This document shows positions 14,125 to 22,985 of a stretch of DNA of 24,180 nucleotides, one piece after another. The notes beneath the pieces were generated by a model. The model was not told the origin of the DNA and searched no databases. It saw only the letters and a list, made by a program, of their open reading frames with translations. Both the position numbers and the translations under genes were made by a program. Numbering within the stretch: position 1 is the stretch's first letter; each line of letters opens with the position of its first letter. Source of the stretch: Candidatus Nitrosopumilus sp. (GTDB taxonomy: Archaea > Thermoproteota > Nitrososphaeria > Nitrososphaerales > Nitrosopumilaceae); assembly GCA_018657375.1 (NCBI GenBank), contig JABHXI010000035.1, positions 1-24,180 on the forward strand, in the 5' to 3' direction.

Positions 14125-16443
14125 ATGGAGTCAAAAATATCAGAAAAAGCATGGAATCCAGAATTAGAAAAAAATATTCTAAAACAATGGGAAGAAGATA
14201 AAATTTATGATTTTACACCTAAAGAAAATAACTTCACAATAGACACACCGCCACCATATCCATCAGGCAGACCATGGCACATAGGTGCAGCAGCGCATTA
14301 TTCTCAAATAGACATGATTGCACGTACTGCAAGAATGGCTGGAAAAAACGTATATTTTCCAATAGGCATAGACAGAAACGGATTACCAGTAGAGCTGTAT
14401 ACAGAAAAAAAGCACAAAATTAGAATGAGAGAAACAGATAGGAATGAGTTTCTAGGTCTATGTGAAAATGCTTTAGATGATTTAGAAGCAGAAATGATTC
14501 TAATTATGAAAAGTTTAGGAATTAGCGGAGATTTTGCAAATTACTATAGAACAGATTCTGAAGAATATAGAACACTAACGCAATCAACATTCATTGACTT
14601 ATGGAAAAAAGGTCAAGTGTATCTTGCAAATAGACCCAACAATTATGATTGGATTTCAGGAACTACCATTGCTGATGCAGAAATAACCCATGAAGACATA
14701 CAAACAAAATTAGTTTATATGAAATTTAAAATAAAAGATACAGATCAGGAAATAATTATTGCGAGTACAAGACCGGAGTTACTTTGCGCATGTAGAACAA
14801 TTATTGTTAATCCAGAAGATGAGAGATACTCAAAATATATCGGTAAAAAAATAATTGTTCCAATCACCAATGCAGAAGTAGAATTGATAACTCATAATTC
14901 AGCTAAACAAGAATTCGGATCAGGGGCAGTAATGGTATGTAGTTATGGTGATCAAAATGATGTTGCATTATTTAGAGAATTACAATTAGAAGAAATAATC
15001 GCAATTGGACTAAATGGAAGAATGACAGAAGTTGCAGGTGAATATGCAGGCTTGAAACCAAAACAAGCAAGAACAAAAATTATAGAAGATTTAGAGACAG
15101 GAGGATTTGTTGAAAAAATTGAAGACATTATTCATAGAACCCCAATTTCAGAAAGAAGCAAAGCTCCAATTGAAATAATACCAATGGAAGAGTATTATCT
15201 TAAACAAAAAGAAAAAGTTAAAAAAATGAAAAAAGTAGGAGAAGAAATTACATTTCATCCTACAATGCACAAGCAAATTTTGATGAATTGGTTAGAATCA
15301 ATTAATATCGATTGGCCAATTTCAAGAAGACGATTTTATGGTACTGAAATTCCAATTTGGTATTGTAAAAAATGTTCAGAGCCACATGTTCCAGAACCAG
15401 GAAAATATTACAGACCTTGGAATCAAAAATGTCCAATAGCAAATTGTACAAAATGTAAATCTACAGAGTTTATCGGTGAAGAAAGAACATTTGACACATG
15501 GATGGATTCCAGCGTATCACCACTTTTCATTAGTAAATTTGGAAAAGATGAGGAATTTTTCAAAAAGGTTTATCCAGCATCGATTAGGCCGCAAGCAAAA
15601 GACATTGTGAGAACATGGCTATACTATACGTTATTGAGATGTGAAGAATTAACAGGGGAAAAACCATGGTCCAAGGCTTGGGTAATGGGGTACGGTTTAG
15701 ATGAAAAAGGAATGAAAATGAGTAAAAGTAAAGGAAATGCAATAGATCCATTACCAGTAATTGAAAAATTAGGTGCAGACACTTTTAGATTTTGGAGTGC
15801 AAGTGAGATTAATCACGGATATGACTTTAGATGTAATGAACAAAAAATCGAATCAACTAGAAAATTTTTAAGCAAATTATGGAATGTTTCCAGATTTTTA
15901 TCTAGTTTTCCAGTAATTGATGCAGGAATCACAAATCCTTCAGATAAATGGATTTTATCTGAACTAGACAAGTTAGTAAAAGAGTGTAAAAAGGGGTATG
16001 AAGAGTATAATTTCTTTATTCCTGCAATTGCAATTAGAGAGTTCACTTGGAACGTATTTGCAGCACATTATATTGAAATGGTCAAAGCTAGAGCATACGG
16101 AATTAATTTTTCAGATGAAGAAAGAGATGGTGCAATATTTACACTTCACAAAACATTGGCAACAATTTTAAAATTATTAGCTCCAATTACGCCATTCATT
16201 ACAGAACATCTTTGGAAAATATTGTATTCAAATGAAAGTATACATAAAGAAAAACAAGTTGATGTTGAAAACATAGAAGAGCAAACAGAAATCACCAAAC
16301 AAATATCAGAATTCAATTCCAAAGTTTGGAATGAAAAAAAATCTCAAAATCTGTCATTAAAAGATTCAATTGAAATTGAAATTCCAGAAACGCTAAAACC
16401 ATTTGAAAAAGATTTAAAATCAATGCACAATTTGCTAGATTAA
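14125..16443 (+). CDS. valS: Valyl-tRNA synthetase
   Basis: A 772-residue class I aminoacyl-tRNA synthetase that charges tRNA-Val. The HIGH-type motif is HIGA (52-55) after PPPYPSGRPW, and the second signature is KMSKS (531-535). Residues about 195-340 form the CP1 editing domain that removes mischarged Thr. A zinc-knuckle region with Cys414, Cys417, Cys436, Cys441 and Cys444 follows. TFDTWMDSS is typical of ValRS. The C-terminal anticodon-binding domain is present, and the protein is shorter than bacterial ValRS, as in other archaea. The ATG lies 3 nt after the PTPS-fusion stop, so they share a transcript. Confidence 0.94.
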   Translation: MESKISEKAWNPELEKNILKQWEEDKIYDFTPKENNFTIDTPPPYPSGRPWHIGAAAHYSQIDMIARTARMAGKNVYFPIGIDRNGLPVELYTEKKHKIRMRETDRNEFLGLCENALDDLEAEMILIMKSLGISGDFANYYRTDSEEYRTLTQSTFIDLWKKGQVYLANRPNNYDWISGTTIADAEITHEDIQTKLVYMKFKIKDTDQEIIIASTRPELLCACRTIIVNPEDERYSKYIGKKIIVPITNAEVELITHNSAKQEFGSGAVMVCSYGDQNDVALFRELQLEEIIAIGLNGRMTEVAGEYAGLKPKQARTKIIEDLETGGFVEKIEDIIHRTPISERSKAPIEIIPMEEYYLKQKEKVKKMKKVGEEITFHPTMHKQILMNWLESINIDWPISRRRFYGTEIPIWYCKKCSEPHVPEPGKYYRPWNQKCPIANCTKCKSTEFIGEERTFDTWMDSSVSPLFISKFGKDEEFFKKVYPASIRPQAKDIVRTWLYYTLLRCEELTGEKPWSKAWVMGYGLDEKGMKMSKSKGNAIDPLPVIEKLGADTFRFWSASEINHGYDFRCNEQKIESTRKFLSKLWNVSRFLSSFPVIDAGITNPSDKWILSELDKLVKECKKGYEEYNFFIPAIAIREFTWNVFAAHYIEMVKARAYGINFSDEERDGAIFTLHKTLATILKLLAPITPFITEHLWKILYSNESIHKEKQVDVENIEEQTEITKQISEFNSKVWNEKKSQNLSLKDSIEIEIPETLKPFEKDLKSMHNLLD

Positions 16444-16487
16444 ATTTTGATCATAAACTAAATTGGCACTAGGAAAATTATGAGATT

Positions 16488-16498
16488 AATATTATAAT
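16488..16498 (+). promoter_or_regulatory. TATA box of the DICT-like gene
   Basis: AATATTATAAT is centred about 28 nt before TTG 16522, pointing to a leaderless transcript with a TTG start. Confidence 0.4.
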
Positions 16499-16521
16499 AG
16501 CTGAAAAAGATTTTTTCATTA

Positions 16522-17088
16522 TTGAGTAAACAGTACAAAAGTTTCACAGAAGAATTAAAAATTCAATGTCCAGAGTTACCAAAAGATAAGCTAAAGGATG
16601 TCACAACTGATTCAGGATTATCCACATTAGAGGACTTTAGAAAACATGAATTTGTCAATTTTGAGGCTAAAAGAGAGGATCTTTACAGATTAAGCATGGA
16701 TATCGAAGCATATGCAGTAAAAAATTATGCTCCATTACTAGCTACATTTGAAACTGAAGCATTATACAAATATGTACAAAAACGATATACAGAAATTTTG
16801 AAAAAAATTCCTCATGCGTGGATAATAGGAGGTTTTGATGATCCATTTTTGATTCCACCAGATTCAGTTCCAGCTACAGCAGAAATTCTAAGTTGTTTAG
16901 ATACTAATATTGAAAAAATGTGGATTGTAGTCACAAGAGGGGAAAATGGTCCATTTGGTTTAGTTGCAGAAGATCTAGGTAATGATAAATTTAGAGGATT
17001 CTTTACAATGGATTCAAAAATAATTGAAAACGTTATAAAAATTATTAACGATACAATGCGAATTAAAATTAAATTTTCCAAACAATAA
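16522..17088 (+). CDS. DICT-like sensory domain protein
   Basis: A 188-residue soluble protein. Residues about 47-180 read like the DICT sensory domain: a LATFETEALYKYVQKRY helix, HAWIIGGF, the acidic-aromatic KMWIVVTRG strand, FGLVAEDLG, then FRGFFTMDSKIIENVIKII. DICT domains are found in light- and signal-response proteins of cyanobacteria and haloarchaea, usually joined to output domains. Here none is attached, so the protein would have to act through a partner. The start is TTG 16522, with a TATA element about 28 nt upstream; no in-frame ATG precedes the domain. The family call is from pattern similarity only. Confidence 0.55.
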   Translation: MSKQYKSFTEELKIQCPELPKDKLKDVTTDSGLSTLEDFRKHEFVNFEAKREDLYRLSMDIEAYAVKNYAPLLATFETEALYKYVQKRYTEILKKIPHAWIIGGFDDPFLIPPDSVPATAEILSCLDTNIEKMWIVVTRGENGPFGLVAEDLGNDKFRGFFTMDSKIIENVIKIINDTMRIKIKFSKQ

Positions 17089-17133
17089 TTTAAAATAAAA
17101 ATGAAAAAATAATTTTTATTATAAAAATAAAAA
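17089..17133. terminator. T-rich two-way termination region
   Basis: The 45 nt between two convergent genes are almost pure A/T, with a weak ATAAT/ATTAT hairpin (17109-17122) and T-runs on both strands. Archaeal RNA polymerase stops at such T-tracts, so it may end both transcripts. Confidence 0.35.
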
Positions 17134-17502
17134 TCAGTTATGTCTTGGAGTTGCAGTACCAGTTACTTTAACAATTTGCGGGTCTGCACAGACTTTTTCA
17201 ATATGTCTGATTCCCATCAAACCTGAGAAGATAACTCCATCTCCCCACTTGTTAGTAGAAATTTCTATTGGAAATTTATCTCTGGCTTCCTCTTGTTTTA
17301 TGTGGAGATCTACACCTTTTTCATATGTTACATCAAGATGAACATGTGGAATGTCGGGACCAACATATTTCTTCAAATTTATCTCAAACAGCATTACTCG
17401 TATTAAGAGTTCAGTGTCAATTTTTGGATGAACACTTTTGATTTGTTCAAAGAACTGTTCAAAATATGGTGCTATAGAGCCTGTTGTAATTTGTTCTACC
17501 AT
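17134..17502 (-). CDS. Uncharacterised protein
   Basis: A 122-residue soluble protein with no signal peptide or membrane helix. An N-terminal helical part (TTGSIAPYFEQFFEQIKSVHP) precedes a beta-rich part with HVHLDV and VDLHIKQEEARDKFP. No known motif is visible. A TGATTAAATA box about 26 nt upstream of ATG 17502 supports this start and a leaderless single-gene transcript. It is separate from pdxT, which lies 92 nt further on in the same direction. No function assigned. Confidence 0.62.
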   Translation of the reverse strand: MVEQITTGSIAPYFEQFFEQIKSVHPKIDTELLIRVMLFEINLKKYVGPDIPHVHLDVTYEKGVDLHIKQEEARDKFPIEISTNKWGDGVIFSGLMGIRHIEKVCADPQIVKVTGTATPRHN

Positions 17503-17594
17503 GAAAAACTTTAGATTTCATGATATTTAATCAATAACAAACAAACAATCTAGTGCCAAAATCATATAGAAATAAAATCGGTTATTTTAACAAT

Positions 17595-18212
17595 TTAATT
17601 TTTCAGAGTATTTGCAAGATTTACAAAATATTTGTGAAGTGAAATATCACTGGTTAATTCAGGATGAAATGCAACTCCAATTACATTATTCTTTTTTACA
17701 GCAATAATTTTTTCATTAAATTTAGATAAAACTTCTACATCAGAACCGACATCAGAAATTGATGGAGCTCTTATGAATACACCATTAAACTTAGAAATGC
17801 CAATAGAATTTAGGGAAATATTAGACTCAAAAGATTGTCGTTGACGTCCAAAAGAATTTCTCTCTAATTTAATATCTAAAATATCTAGAAGGGGTTGATC
17901 AATTTTTCCTACAACTTTATCGTTGGCGTTGTTAGACAACAATACCATTCCTGCACATATTCCCAATACAGGCATACCCTGTTCAATTTTTTCTTTTAAA
18001 ATTTTTAGTGAACCGTTAAACTTAGAAAGTTGTCCAATAGTGGTGCTCTCACCACCTGGAATTACAAGACCATCTACTTTAGAAATTTCATCAGAAGTTT
18101 TAACAGCAGCAACAGTTGCATCAATACCTAATGCATCAATTGCGGCCTTTACAGATAAAATATTTTCAAGTACGTCACCTTGTATGGATAAAACACCAAA
18201 AGTAAGACTCAT
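17595..18212 (-). CDS. pdxT: PLP synthase glutaminase subunit
   Basis: A 205-residue class I glutamine amidotransferase. It hydrolyses glutamine and passes ammonia to PdxS for pyridoxal 5'-phosphate synthesis. The catalytic triad is visible as Cys86 (GICAGM), His183 and Glu185 (AFHPEL), with PGGEST (52-57) and the RAPSI segment (148-152). Length is normal. Its ATG overlaps the stop of pdxS by 4 nt (ATGA), as expected for subunits of one complex made in fixed ratio. Confidence 0.94.
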   Translation of the reverse strand: MSLTFGVLSIQGDVLENILSVKAAIDALGIDATVAAVKTSDEISKVDGLVIPGGESTTIGQLSKFNGSLKILKEKIEQGMPVLGICAGMVLLSNNANDKVVGKIDQPLLDILDIKLERNSFGRQRQSFESNISLNSIGISKFNGVFIRAPSISDVGSDVEVLSKFNEKIIAVKKNNVIGVAFHPELTSDISLHKYFVNLANTLKN

Positions 18213-19177
18213 GCTGCACCACCTCTATCTTGCATACGTAAATCTAATGTTTTAACATCTAAACCATGAATAGATTGTCTTTCATCAATCATTTTTTGGG
18301 CTTCCTTAACTTTATCAGATTCATTCCAAAAAGTAGTTGCTAAAACAATTGCATTTGCTCTTTGTTGTGCATCATCAGCACTAAAAATTCCTGAACCGAC
18401 AAAGATACCATCACATCCAAGGGACATCAAATATGCTGCATCTGCAGGGGTTGCAATTCCACCTGCTGCAAAATTTACTACAGGTAATCTTCCAAGTTTT
18501 GCTGTTTGCTCTACAATATCATATGACACTTTGAATTCTCTAGAGATTCGAACTAAATCTTGATTGTCACCAGAATCATAAATTGATTTTATTGTTCTTA
18601 ATTCGTCATTAACTTTTTTAATATGAGTAATAGCTTCTGCAACATTTCCAGTTCCAGGTTCACCCTTTGTTCTTATCATTGATGCGCCTTCCTCAATTCT
18701 TCTCAAAGCTTCTGCCAATGAACGTGCACCATTAACAACAGGTGTAGTAATATCCCATTTCCAAATATGACGTAACTCATCTGCAGGAGTTAAAACTTCA
18801 GATTCATCAATCATGTCAACATCAGTTTCTTGTAACACTAATGCTTCGCTCACATGTCCAATTCTACATTTGGCCATTACGGGAATGGTAACAGAATCCA
18901 TAATTTCTTCAATAATTTTTATGCTTGCTGTACGTGCAACTCCACCAGCTTTTCTAACTTCAGATGGAAGTTTATCTAAAACCATAACAGAAACTGCGCC
19001 AGCCTCTTGTGCGATTAATGCTTGTTCAACATTTGTGACATCCATTACAACACCATTTTTTTGCATATGAGCAAAACCACGCTTCAATCTACTTGAACCA
19101 CGTATTGTATCAATAGAATCCAATTTTTCAGAAAGTATTCCTTTAGCATCAATTCGTTCACCAGATAGTGGTAACAT
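18209..19177 (-). CDS. pdxS: PLP synthase lyase subunit
   Basis: A 322-residue TIM-barrel subunit that makes pyridoxal 5'-phosphate from ribose 5-phosphate, glyceraldehyde 3-phosphate and PdxT-derived ammonia. Key residues are Asp46 (VVMDVTN), Lys103 (VMAKCRIGH) and Lys171 ([11 protein letters not shown]), the two lysines that hold the covalent intermediates. [11 protein letters not shown] (123-133) and the [10 protein letters not shown] segment are intact. It is about 25 residues longer than most PdxS, mainly at the N-terminus. It is the first gene of the pdxST pair. Confidence 0.94.
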   Translation of the reverse strand: MLPLSGERIDAKGILSEKLDSIDTIRGSSRLKRGFAHMQKNGVVMDVTNVEQALIAQEAGAVSVMVLDKLPSEVRKAGGVARTASIKIIEEIMDSVTIPVMAKCRIGHVSEALVLQETDVDMIDESEVLTPADELRHIWKWDITTPVVNGARSLAEALRRIEEGASMIRTKGEPGTGNVAEAITHIKKVNDELRTIKSIYDSGDNQDLVRISREFKVSYDIVEQTAKLGRLPVVNFAAGGIATPADAAYLMSLGCDGIFVGSGIFSADDAQQRANAIVLATTFWNESDKVKEAQKMIDERQSIHGLDVKTLDLRMQDRGGAA

Positions 19178-19207
19178 ACTCTAATTTTTCCTCAAGGCTA
19201 TTTGTAC

Positions 19208-19741
19208 CTATTCACTAATTTCAGACATTATTTTATCTAATTCAGATTCCACCATGGTAATTATGGGCGGGATAAAATCAGATGTTGCATTGGATTCAGG
19301 CCAATGAATTTGATTAACACGTCCGTTAAGAGTAATCTTAACTGAAGATTTTTGATAATCTTTCACATTTTCTAAAACTGAAAAAGAATTAGGCTCTATT
19401 GCAATGAAACCGGTTTCTTTTATGAGAGCTTTAATTTTATTCAATTTTTTTTCATCTATTTTTGATTTAATGTCAGGTTGAGGATATCCTTTTTCAGTTA
19501 TAGTGTATTTAATTTCTCCATCATTTTTTATTAAAAGAATTTCAGTTTTTTGGGAACCAGTCCTCTCAGCAATGCCATTAGATATTTTTTTTAATTGATG
19601 TTTAGTATACTCAATTTCAATTTTATCAAAAGAATTTGTAGCAGACATAGGAATCTCATTTTTTGTTACTAGTGGAAGTGCAAGTAATATTGCAGCAATT
19701 ACGGGAATCGCTCCTAATAGAAAATAAATGGGTTTGGCCAT
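19208..19741 (-). CDS. Uncharacterised membrane-anchored or secreted protein
   Basis: A 177-residue protein. Residues 5-26 (IYFLLGAIPVIAAILLALPLV) form a signal anchor, and the remaining 150 residues are soluble and probably outside the membrane. The domain has alternating beta strands and lysine-rich helices, with a conserved-looking HWPES segment near the end, and no cysteines. No family recognised. It ends 30 nt before pdxS in the same direction, but a TATA-like element before pdxS suggests pdxS can be transcribed separately. Confidence 0.65.
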   Translation of the reverse strand: MAKPIYFLLGAIPVIAAILLALPLVTKNEIPMSATNSFDKIEIEYTKHQLKKISNGIAERTGSQKTEILLIKNDGEIKYTITEKGYPQPDIKSKIDEKKLNKIKALIKETGFIAIEPNSFSVLENVKDYQKSSVKITLNGRVNQIHWPESNATSDFIPPIITMVESELDKIMSEISE

Positions 19742-19831
19742 AATTGCTTAACAATATAGAATTAGCGATTATTGCAAATAAATCTTGGTTAAAAATAAGT
19801 TAAAATTCAAGCAAATTGTTTCGATTCTTGT

Positions 19832-19905
19832 GGGTTCGTAGCCTAGCCTGGTAGGGCGATGGTCTCCAAAACCATCGATCGTCGGTTCAAATCCGATCGG
19901 GCCCA
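19832..19905 (+). tRNA. tRNA-Trp (CCA)
   Basis: A complete cloverleaf. Acceptor GGGTTCG pairs with CGGGCCC (two T-G wobbles). The D stem is GCCT/GGGC. The anticodon stem ATGGT/ACCAT carries CTCCAAA, giving anticodon CCA. The T arm is GTCGG/CCGAT around TTCAAAT, and the discriminator is A. No intron interrupts it, although tRNA-Trp is intron-bearing in many archaea. It ends 9 nt before the convergent aconitase stop. Confidence 0.94.
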
Positions 19906-19914
19906 CTTAGAATG

Positions 19915-22182
19915 TTATTTTTTATTGCTTAGAACGTTTAAGGCAGAACCCTGTCTAAACCATTCAATTTGTAATTTATTATAAGAGTGATTTAGTTGAA
20001 TTTCTTCTTTATTTCCATCGTTATGAGTAATAATACAAGTAACTTGTTTTTCAGGTTTCAAATTATCTAAATCAATTAAACTGATTTTATCATCTTCACA
20101 AATTTTTTCATAATCATTTGGTTCATTAAAAGTCAATGCTAACACACCTTGCTTTTTCAAATTTGTTTCATGAATTCTTGCTAAACTTTTTGTTATAACT
20201 GCAACACATCCCAAATAACGAGGCGTCATAGCAGCGTGTTCTCTGCTACTTCCTTCACCATAATTATTATCCCCAATAATTACCCAGTTCATTTTTTGTT
20301 GTTTATATTGTCTAGCAATTTTTGAAAAAGGTTCAACCAAATTATTTAAAATATTTTTTCCGTTTCCAACTTCATCATTAAAAGCATTAACAGCACCTAA
20401 CAACATGTTATCACTAAGATTATCCAAATGGCCTCTAAGAGATAGCCATGCGCCAGCAGGAGAGATATGATCAGTAGTACACTTTCCTTTTGCCTTAACC
20501 ATTATTGGAAGTTCAACATAGTCATCACCACTCCATTTGTTAAATGGTTGTAGACGTTGTAGACGTTTACTATTAGGATCAATAATCACCTCAACATTAT
20601 TTGAATCAACAGGTGGTTCAACAAAAATACCATCAGGTATCATAAATCCATCCTCAGGAACTTCAGGTGCAATTTTTGGAGGTTCTAGTTTAAATTTACT
20701 TCCATCAGATGCAGTAAGATAATCTTTGATAGGATTAAAAGATAATCTACCACCCAATGCTAATGCAATAATCATTTCAGGACTACCAATAAAATTCAGC
20801 GTGGTTCTCTGTCCATCGTTTCGTCCAGGAAAATTTCTGTTGAATGTAGTTATAATAGAATTTTTTTCATTTTTTTCTAATTCAGGTCTATTCCACTGAC
20901 CAATACACGGACCACAAGCATTAGCCAAAACAGTCGCTCCAATATCTTTTAGAGAATCCATTTGACCATCTCGTTCAATAGTGCCTCTAATTTGCTCAGA
21001 CCCAGGAGTTACAAGTAGTGGGATTTTAGATTTAATTCCTTTAGATTTTGCTTGTTCAGCTAAACTAGCTGCCCTAGACATATCTTCATACGAAGAATTA
21101 GTACAACTTCCAATTAACGCAACAGATATTGGATCTACATAGTCATTAGAAGACACGTCGTCAGCAAGGTTAGATATGGATCTTGCTAAGTCAGGAGTAT
21201 GAGGTCCAGCAATATGGGGCTCCAAAGTAGACAAATTAATTTCAATTACTTTATCAAAGAATTTTTCAGGATTAGATTCAACTTCAGGATCTGCAACTAG
21301 TAATTCTTTATTTTGATTTGCAAGTTCTGCAATTTCTTTTCTGTCAGTATATTTTAGATAAGTTTCCATCCTTTCATCATAAGGAAATATAGAACAAGTA
21401 GCACCAATTTCTGCACCCATATTTGTGATAGTAGCTTTACCAGTACAGCTGATGGATTCCGTACCAGGGCCAAAATATTCAACAATGGCATTTGTCCCAC
21501 CAGAAACAGTTAGTTCTTCAGCAACTTTTAAAATAATATCTTTAGGTGCAGTCCAACCATCAAGTTTACCAATTAATTTTATACCAACTCTTTTTGGATA
21601 AAGTAATTCCCAAGGTAATCCGGCCATAGTTTCTGCAGCGTCTAAGCCTCCAACACCTATTGCTATCATTCCAAGACCACCAGCATTAGGAGTATGTGAA
21701 TCAGTTCCAATCATTAAGCCGCCAGGAAATGCATAGTTTTCTAAAACTACTTGATGTATAATTCCTGCACCTGGTTTCCAAAATCCACATCCATATTTTG
21801 CACATGCAGATTGTAAAAATTTAAAGACTTCGCTATTTTCATCCAATGAAACCTTCATGTCAACGTCACCTTGAACTTCTGCACGGATCAAATGATCACA
21901 ATGAACAGTGGTTGGTAGCGATGTTTGTTTTAATTGAGCTTGCATGAATTGTAGCATCACCATTTGTCCAGTAACATCTTGTAAAGCAACCCTGTCAGGT
22001 TTAAGAAAAACATAATCCTTTCCACCCTCAAAATTTTGTTCGTTAATTTCATTAAAATGTCCAGATAGAATCTTTTCAGTAAGTGTAAGAGGTCGTCCCA
22101 CAACATTTCTAAACTTTACAATATTTTCTTTTAATTTTAGATAAACATTAGAAACAAGTTCAGGACTAGTAGCAATTACCAT
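19915..22182 (-). CDS. acn: Aconitate hydratase
   Basis: A 755-residue aconitase of the mitochondrial-like type, converting citrate to isocitrate via cis-aconitate. The [4Fe-4S] ligands are Cys360 (GSCTNSS), Cys423 and Cys426 (ACGPCIGQW). VHCDHL (93-98) and GTDSHTPNAGGLG (159-171) lie in the active site, and the C-terminal swivel domain carries GEGSSREHAA. Length is normal. Thaumarchaeota use it to make 2-oxoglutarate and related precursors. A TATA-like AATATTAAAT near 22205-22214 is about 27 nt before the ATG; a second ATATAT lies only a few bases before the ATG. It is convergent with tRNA-Trp. Confidence 0.95.
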   Translation of the reverse strand: MVIATSPELVSNVYLKLKENIVKFRNVVGRPLTLTEKILSGHFNEINEQNFEGGKDYVFLKPDRVALQDVTGQMVMLQFMQAQLKQTSLPTTVHCDHLIRAEVQGDVDMKVSLDENSEVFKFLQSACAKYGCGFWKPGAGIIHQVVLENYAFPGGLMIGTDSHTPNAGGLGMIAIGVGGLDAAETMAGLPWELLYPKRVGIKLIGKLDGWTAPKDIILKVAEELTVSGGTNAIVEYFGPGTESISCTGKATITNMGAEIGATCSIFPYDERMETYLKYTDRKEIAELANQNKELLVADPEVESNPEKFFDKVIEINLSTLEPHIAGPHTPDLARSISNLADDVSSNDYVDPISVALIGSCTNSSYEDMSRAASLAEQAKSKGIKSKIPLLVTPGSEQIRGTIERDGQMDSLKDIGATVLANACGPCIGQWNRPELEKNEKNSIITTFNRNFPGRNDGQRTTLNFIGSPEMIIALALGGRLSFNPIKDYLTASDGSKFKLEPPKIAPEVPEDGFMIPDGIFVEPPVDSNNVEVIIDPNSKRLQRLQPFNKWSGDDYVELPIMVKAKGKCTTDHISPAGAWLSLRGHLDNLSDNMLLGAVNAFNDEVGNGKNILNNLVEPFSKIARQYKQQKMNWVIIGDNNYGEGSSREHAAMTPRYLGCVAVITKSLARIHETNLKKQGVLALTFNEPNDYEKICEDDKISLIDLDNLKPEKQVTCIITHNDGNKEEIQLNHSYNKLQIEWFRQGSALNVLSNKK

Positions 22183-22267
22183 GATATATAGAAAATTCTC
22201 CCTGAATTTAATATTTACAATTTAAAAATAGAAAAAAATATCAAAATATCCAGATTAATGCTCAACA

Positions 22268-22294
22268 ATTATAAGCTAACTCCAGCTTTATAAT
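22268..22294. promoter_or_regulatory. Palindrome overlapping a TATA box (operator candidate)
   Basis: ATTATAAGCT (22268-22277) pairs with AGCTTTATAAT (22284-22294) over 10 bp with one bulged T, around a 6-nt centre. The right arm overlaps a TATA-like TTTATAATG (22287-22295), which would start a transcript near 22317. A repressor bound here would block that TATA box. Confidence 0.4.
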
Positions 22295-22321
22295 GCGGTG
22301 TCAATAAATTCAAAATTATTT

Positions 22322-22327
22322 AAAGGA
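22322..22327 (+). promoter_or_regulatory. Shine-Dalgarno-like site
   Basis: AAGGAG precedes ATG 22339 by 11 nt. This is one of the few genes in the window with a likely leader (about 22 nt) and a ribosome-binding site, unlike its leaderless neighbours. Confidence 0.45.
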
Positions 22328-22338
22328 GTACTACAATA

Positions 22339-22971
22339 ATGGTCAATAAGGGATTTCCAAAATTTGGAATGTCACAAGCAGGATCATTTGTTGCGGCTCT
22401 TAAAAATTATAATTTACCAGATTTTATTTTAGTTCTAATTGCCAAGGAATGCAAATCAGAATTACTTGAGAGAGGCAGAATTGATGACAGATTACAAAGC
22501 ATGAATGATGATGCTTTACATCTACTGCATAAAGTCTTCGTAGATTGTGAAGAAGACGGTGCAGGCAAATATGCACAGTATAGATTTTTTGCATATGTTT
22601 CAAGTATGTATCATAAATGTGAAGTATTAGTAAATGAGACCATACCAGGTGCAACAGGCAAAGATCATAAAGTTCTCGTTGCAGTAAAAAATAATGGAAT
22701 GTATATTTCATTAGCACATAACAAAGCAACAGGAAATCCAGTTAATAAAAAAGAAACAGACAGATTTTATGAAATGGTAGATGATATTAAAAAAGGAGAT
22801 CACGGAACAATGCTAACAGATGCGGTGTATGGCTCATCAGTAGGTTTTAGAAAAGAAGCACTAGAAGATCTTGCAGAATTAAGTAAATCAAGAGATAATG
22901 ATCCTGAAAATAAATTAGATTTTAAAATTGCAAACTTTGAAAACAATATTTATTCAGTTACTAAGTGCTGA
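22339..22971 (+). CDS. Uncharacterised protein, possibly nuclease-fold derived
   Basis: A 210-residue soluble protein. The N-terminal 80 residues are helical, with five to six acidic clusters. The second half reads KVLVAVKNNGMYISLAHNKATG, then NPVNKKETDRFYEMVDD and SSVGFRKEALEDLAEL. That order (a strand, a GxPxxKxExxxF helix, a GFxxEA helix) resembles Mrr-type nuclease domains, but the D and ExK catalytic residues are not present. If the likeness is real it is an inactive relative. A leader with AAGGAG and a palindrome over its TATA box suggest it is regulated. No confident function. Confidence 0.62.
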   Translation: MVNKGFPKFGMSQAGSFVAALKNYNLPDFILVLIAKECKSELLERGRIDDRLQSMNDDALHLLHKVFVDCEEDGAGKYAQYRFFAYVSSMYHKCEVLVNETIPGATGKDHKVLVAVKNNGMYISLAHNKATGNPVNKKETDRFYEMVDDIKKGDHGTMLTDAVYGSSVGFRKEALEDLAELSKSRDNDPENKLDFKIANFENNIYSVTKC

Positions 22972-22985
22972 TATTTTAAAAAAAA

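Noticed and set aside
16444..16521. Possible C/D-box guide RNA in the valS-DICT spacer
   Set aside because: No proper pair of C and D boxes with C'/D' elements could be placed; loose matches only.
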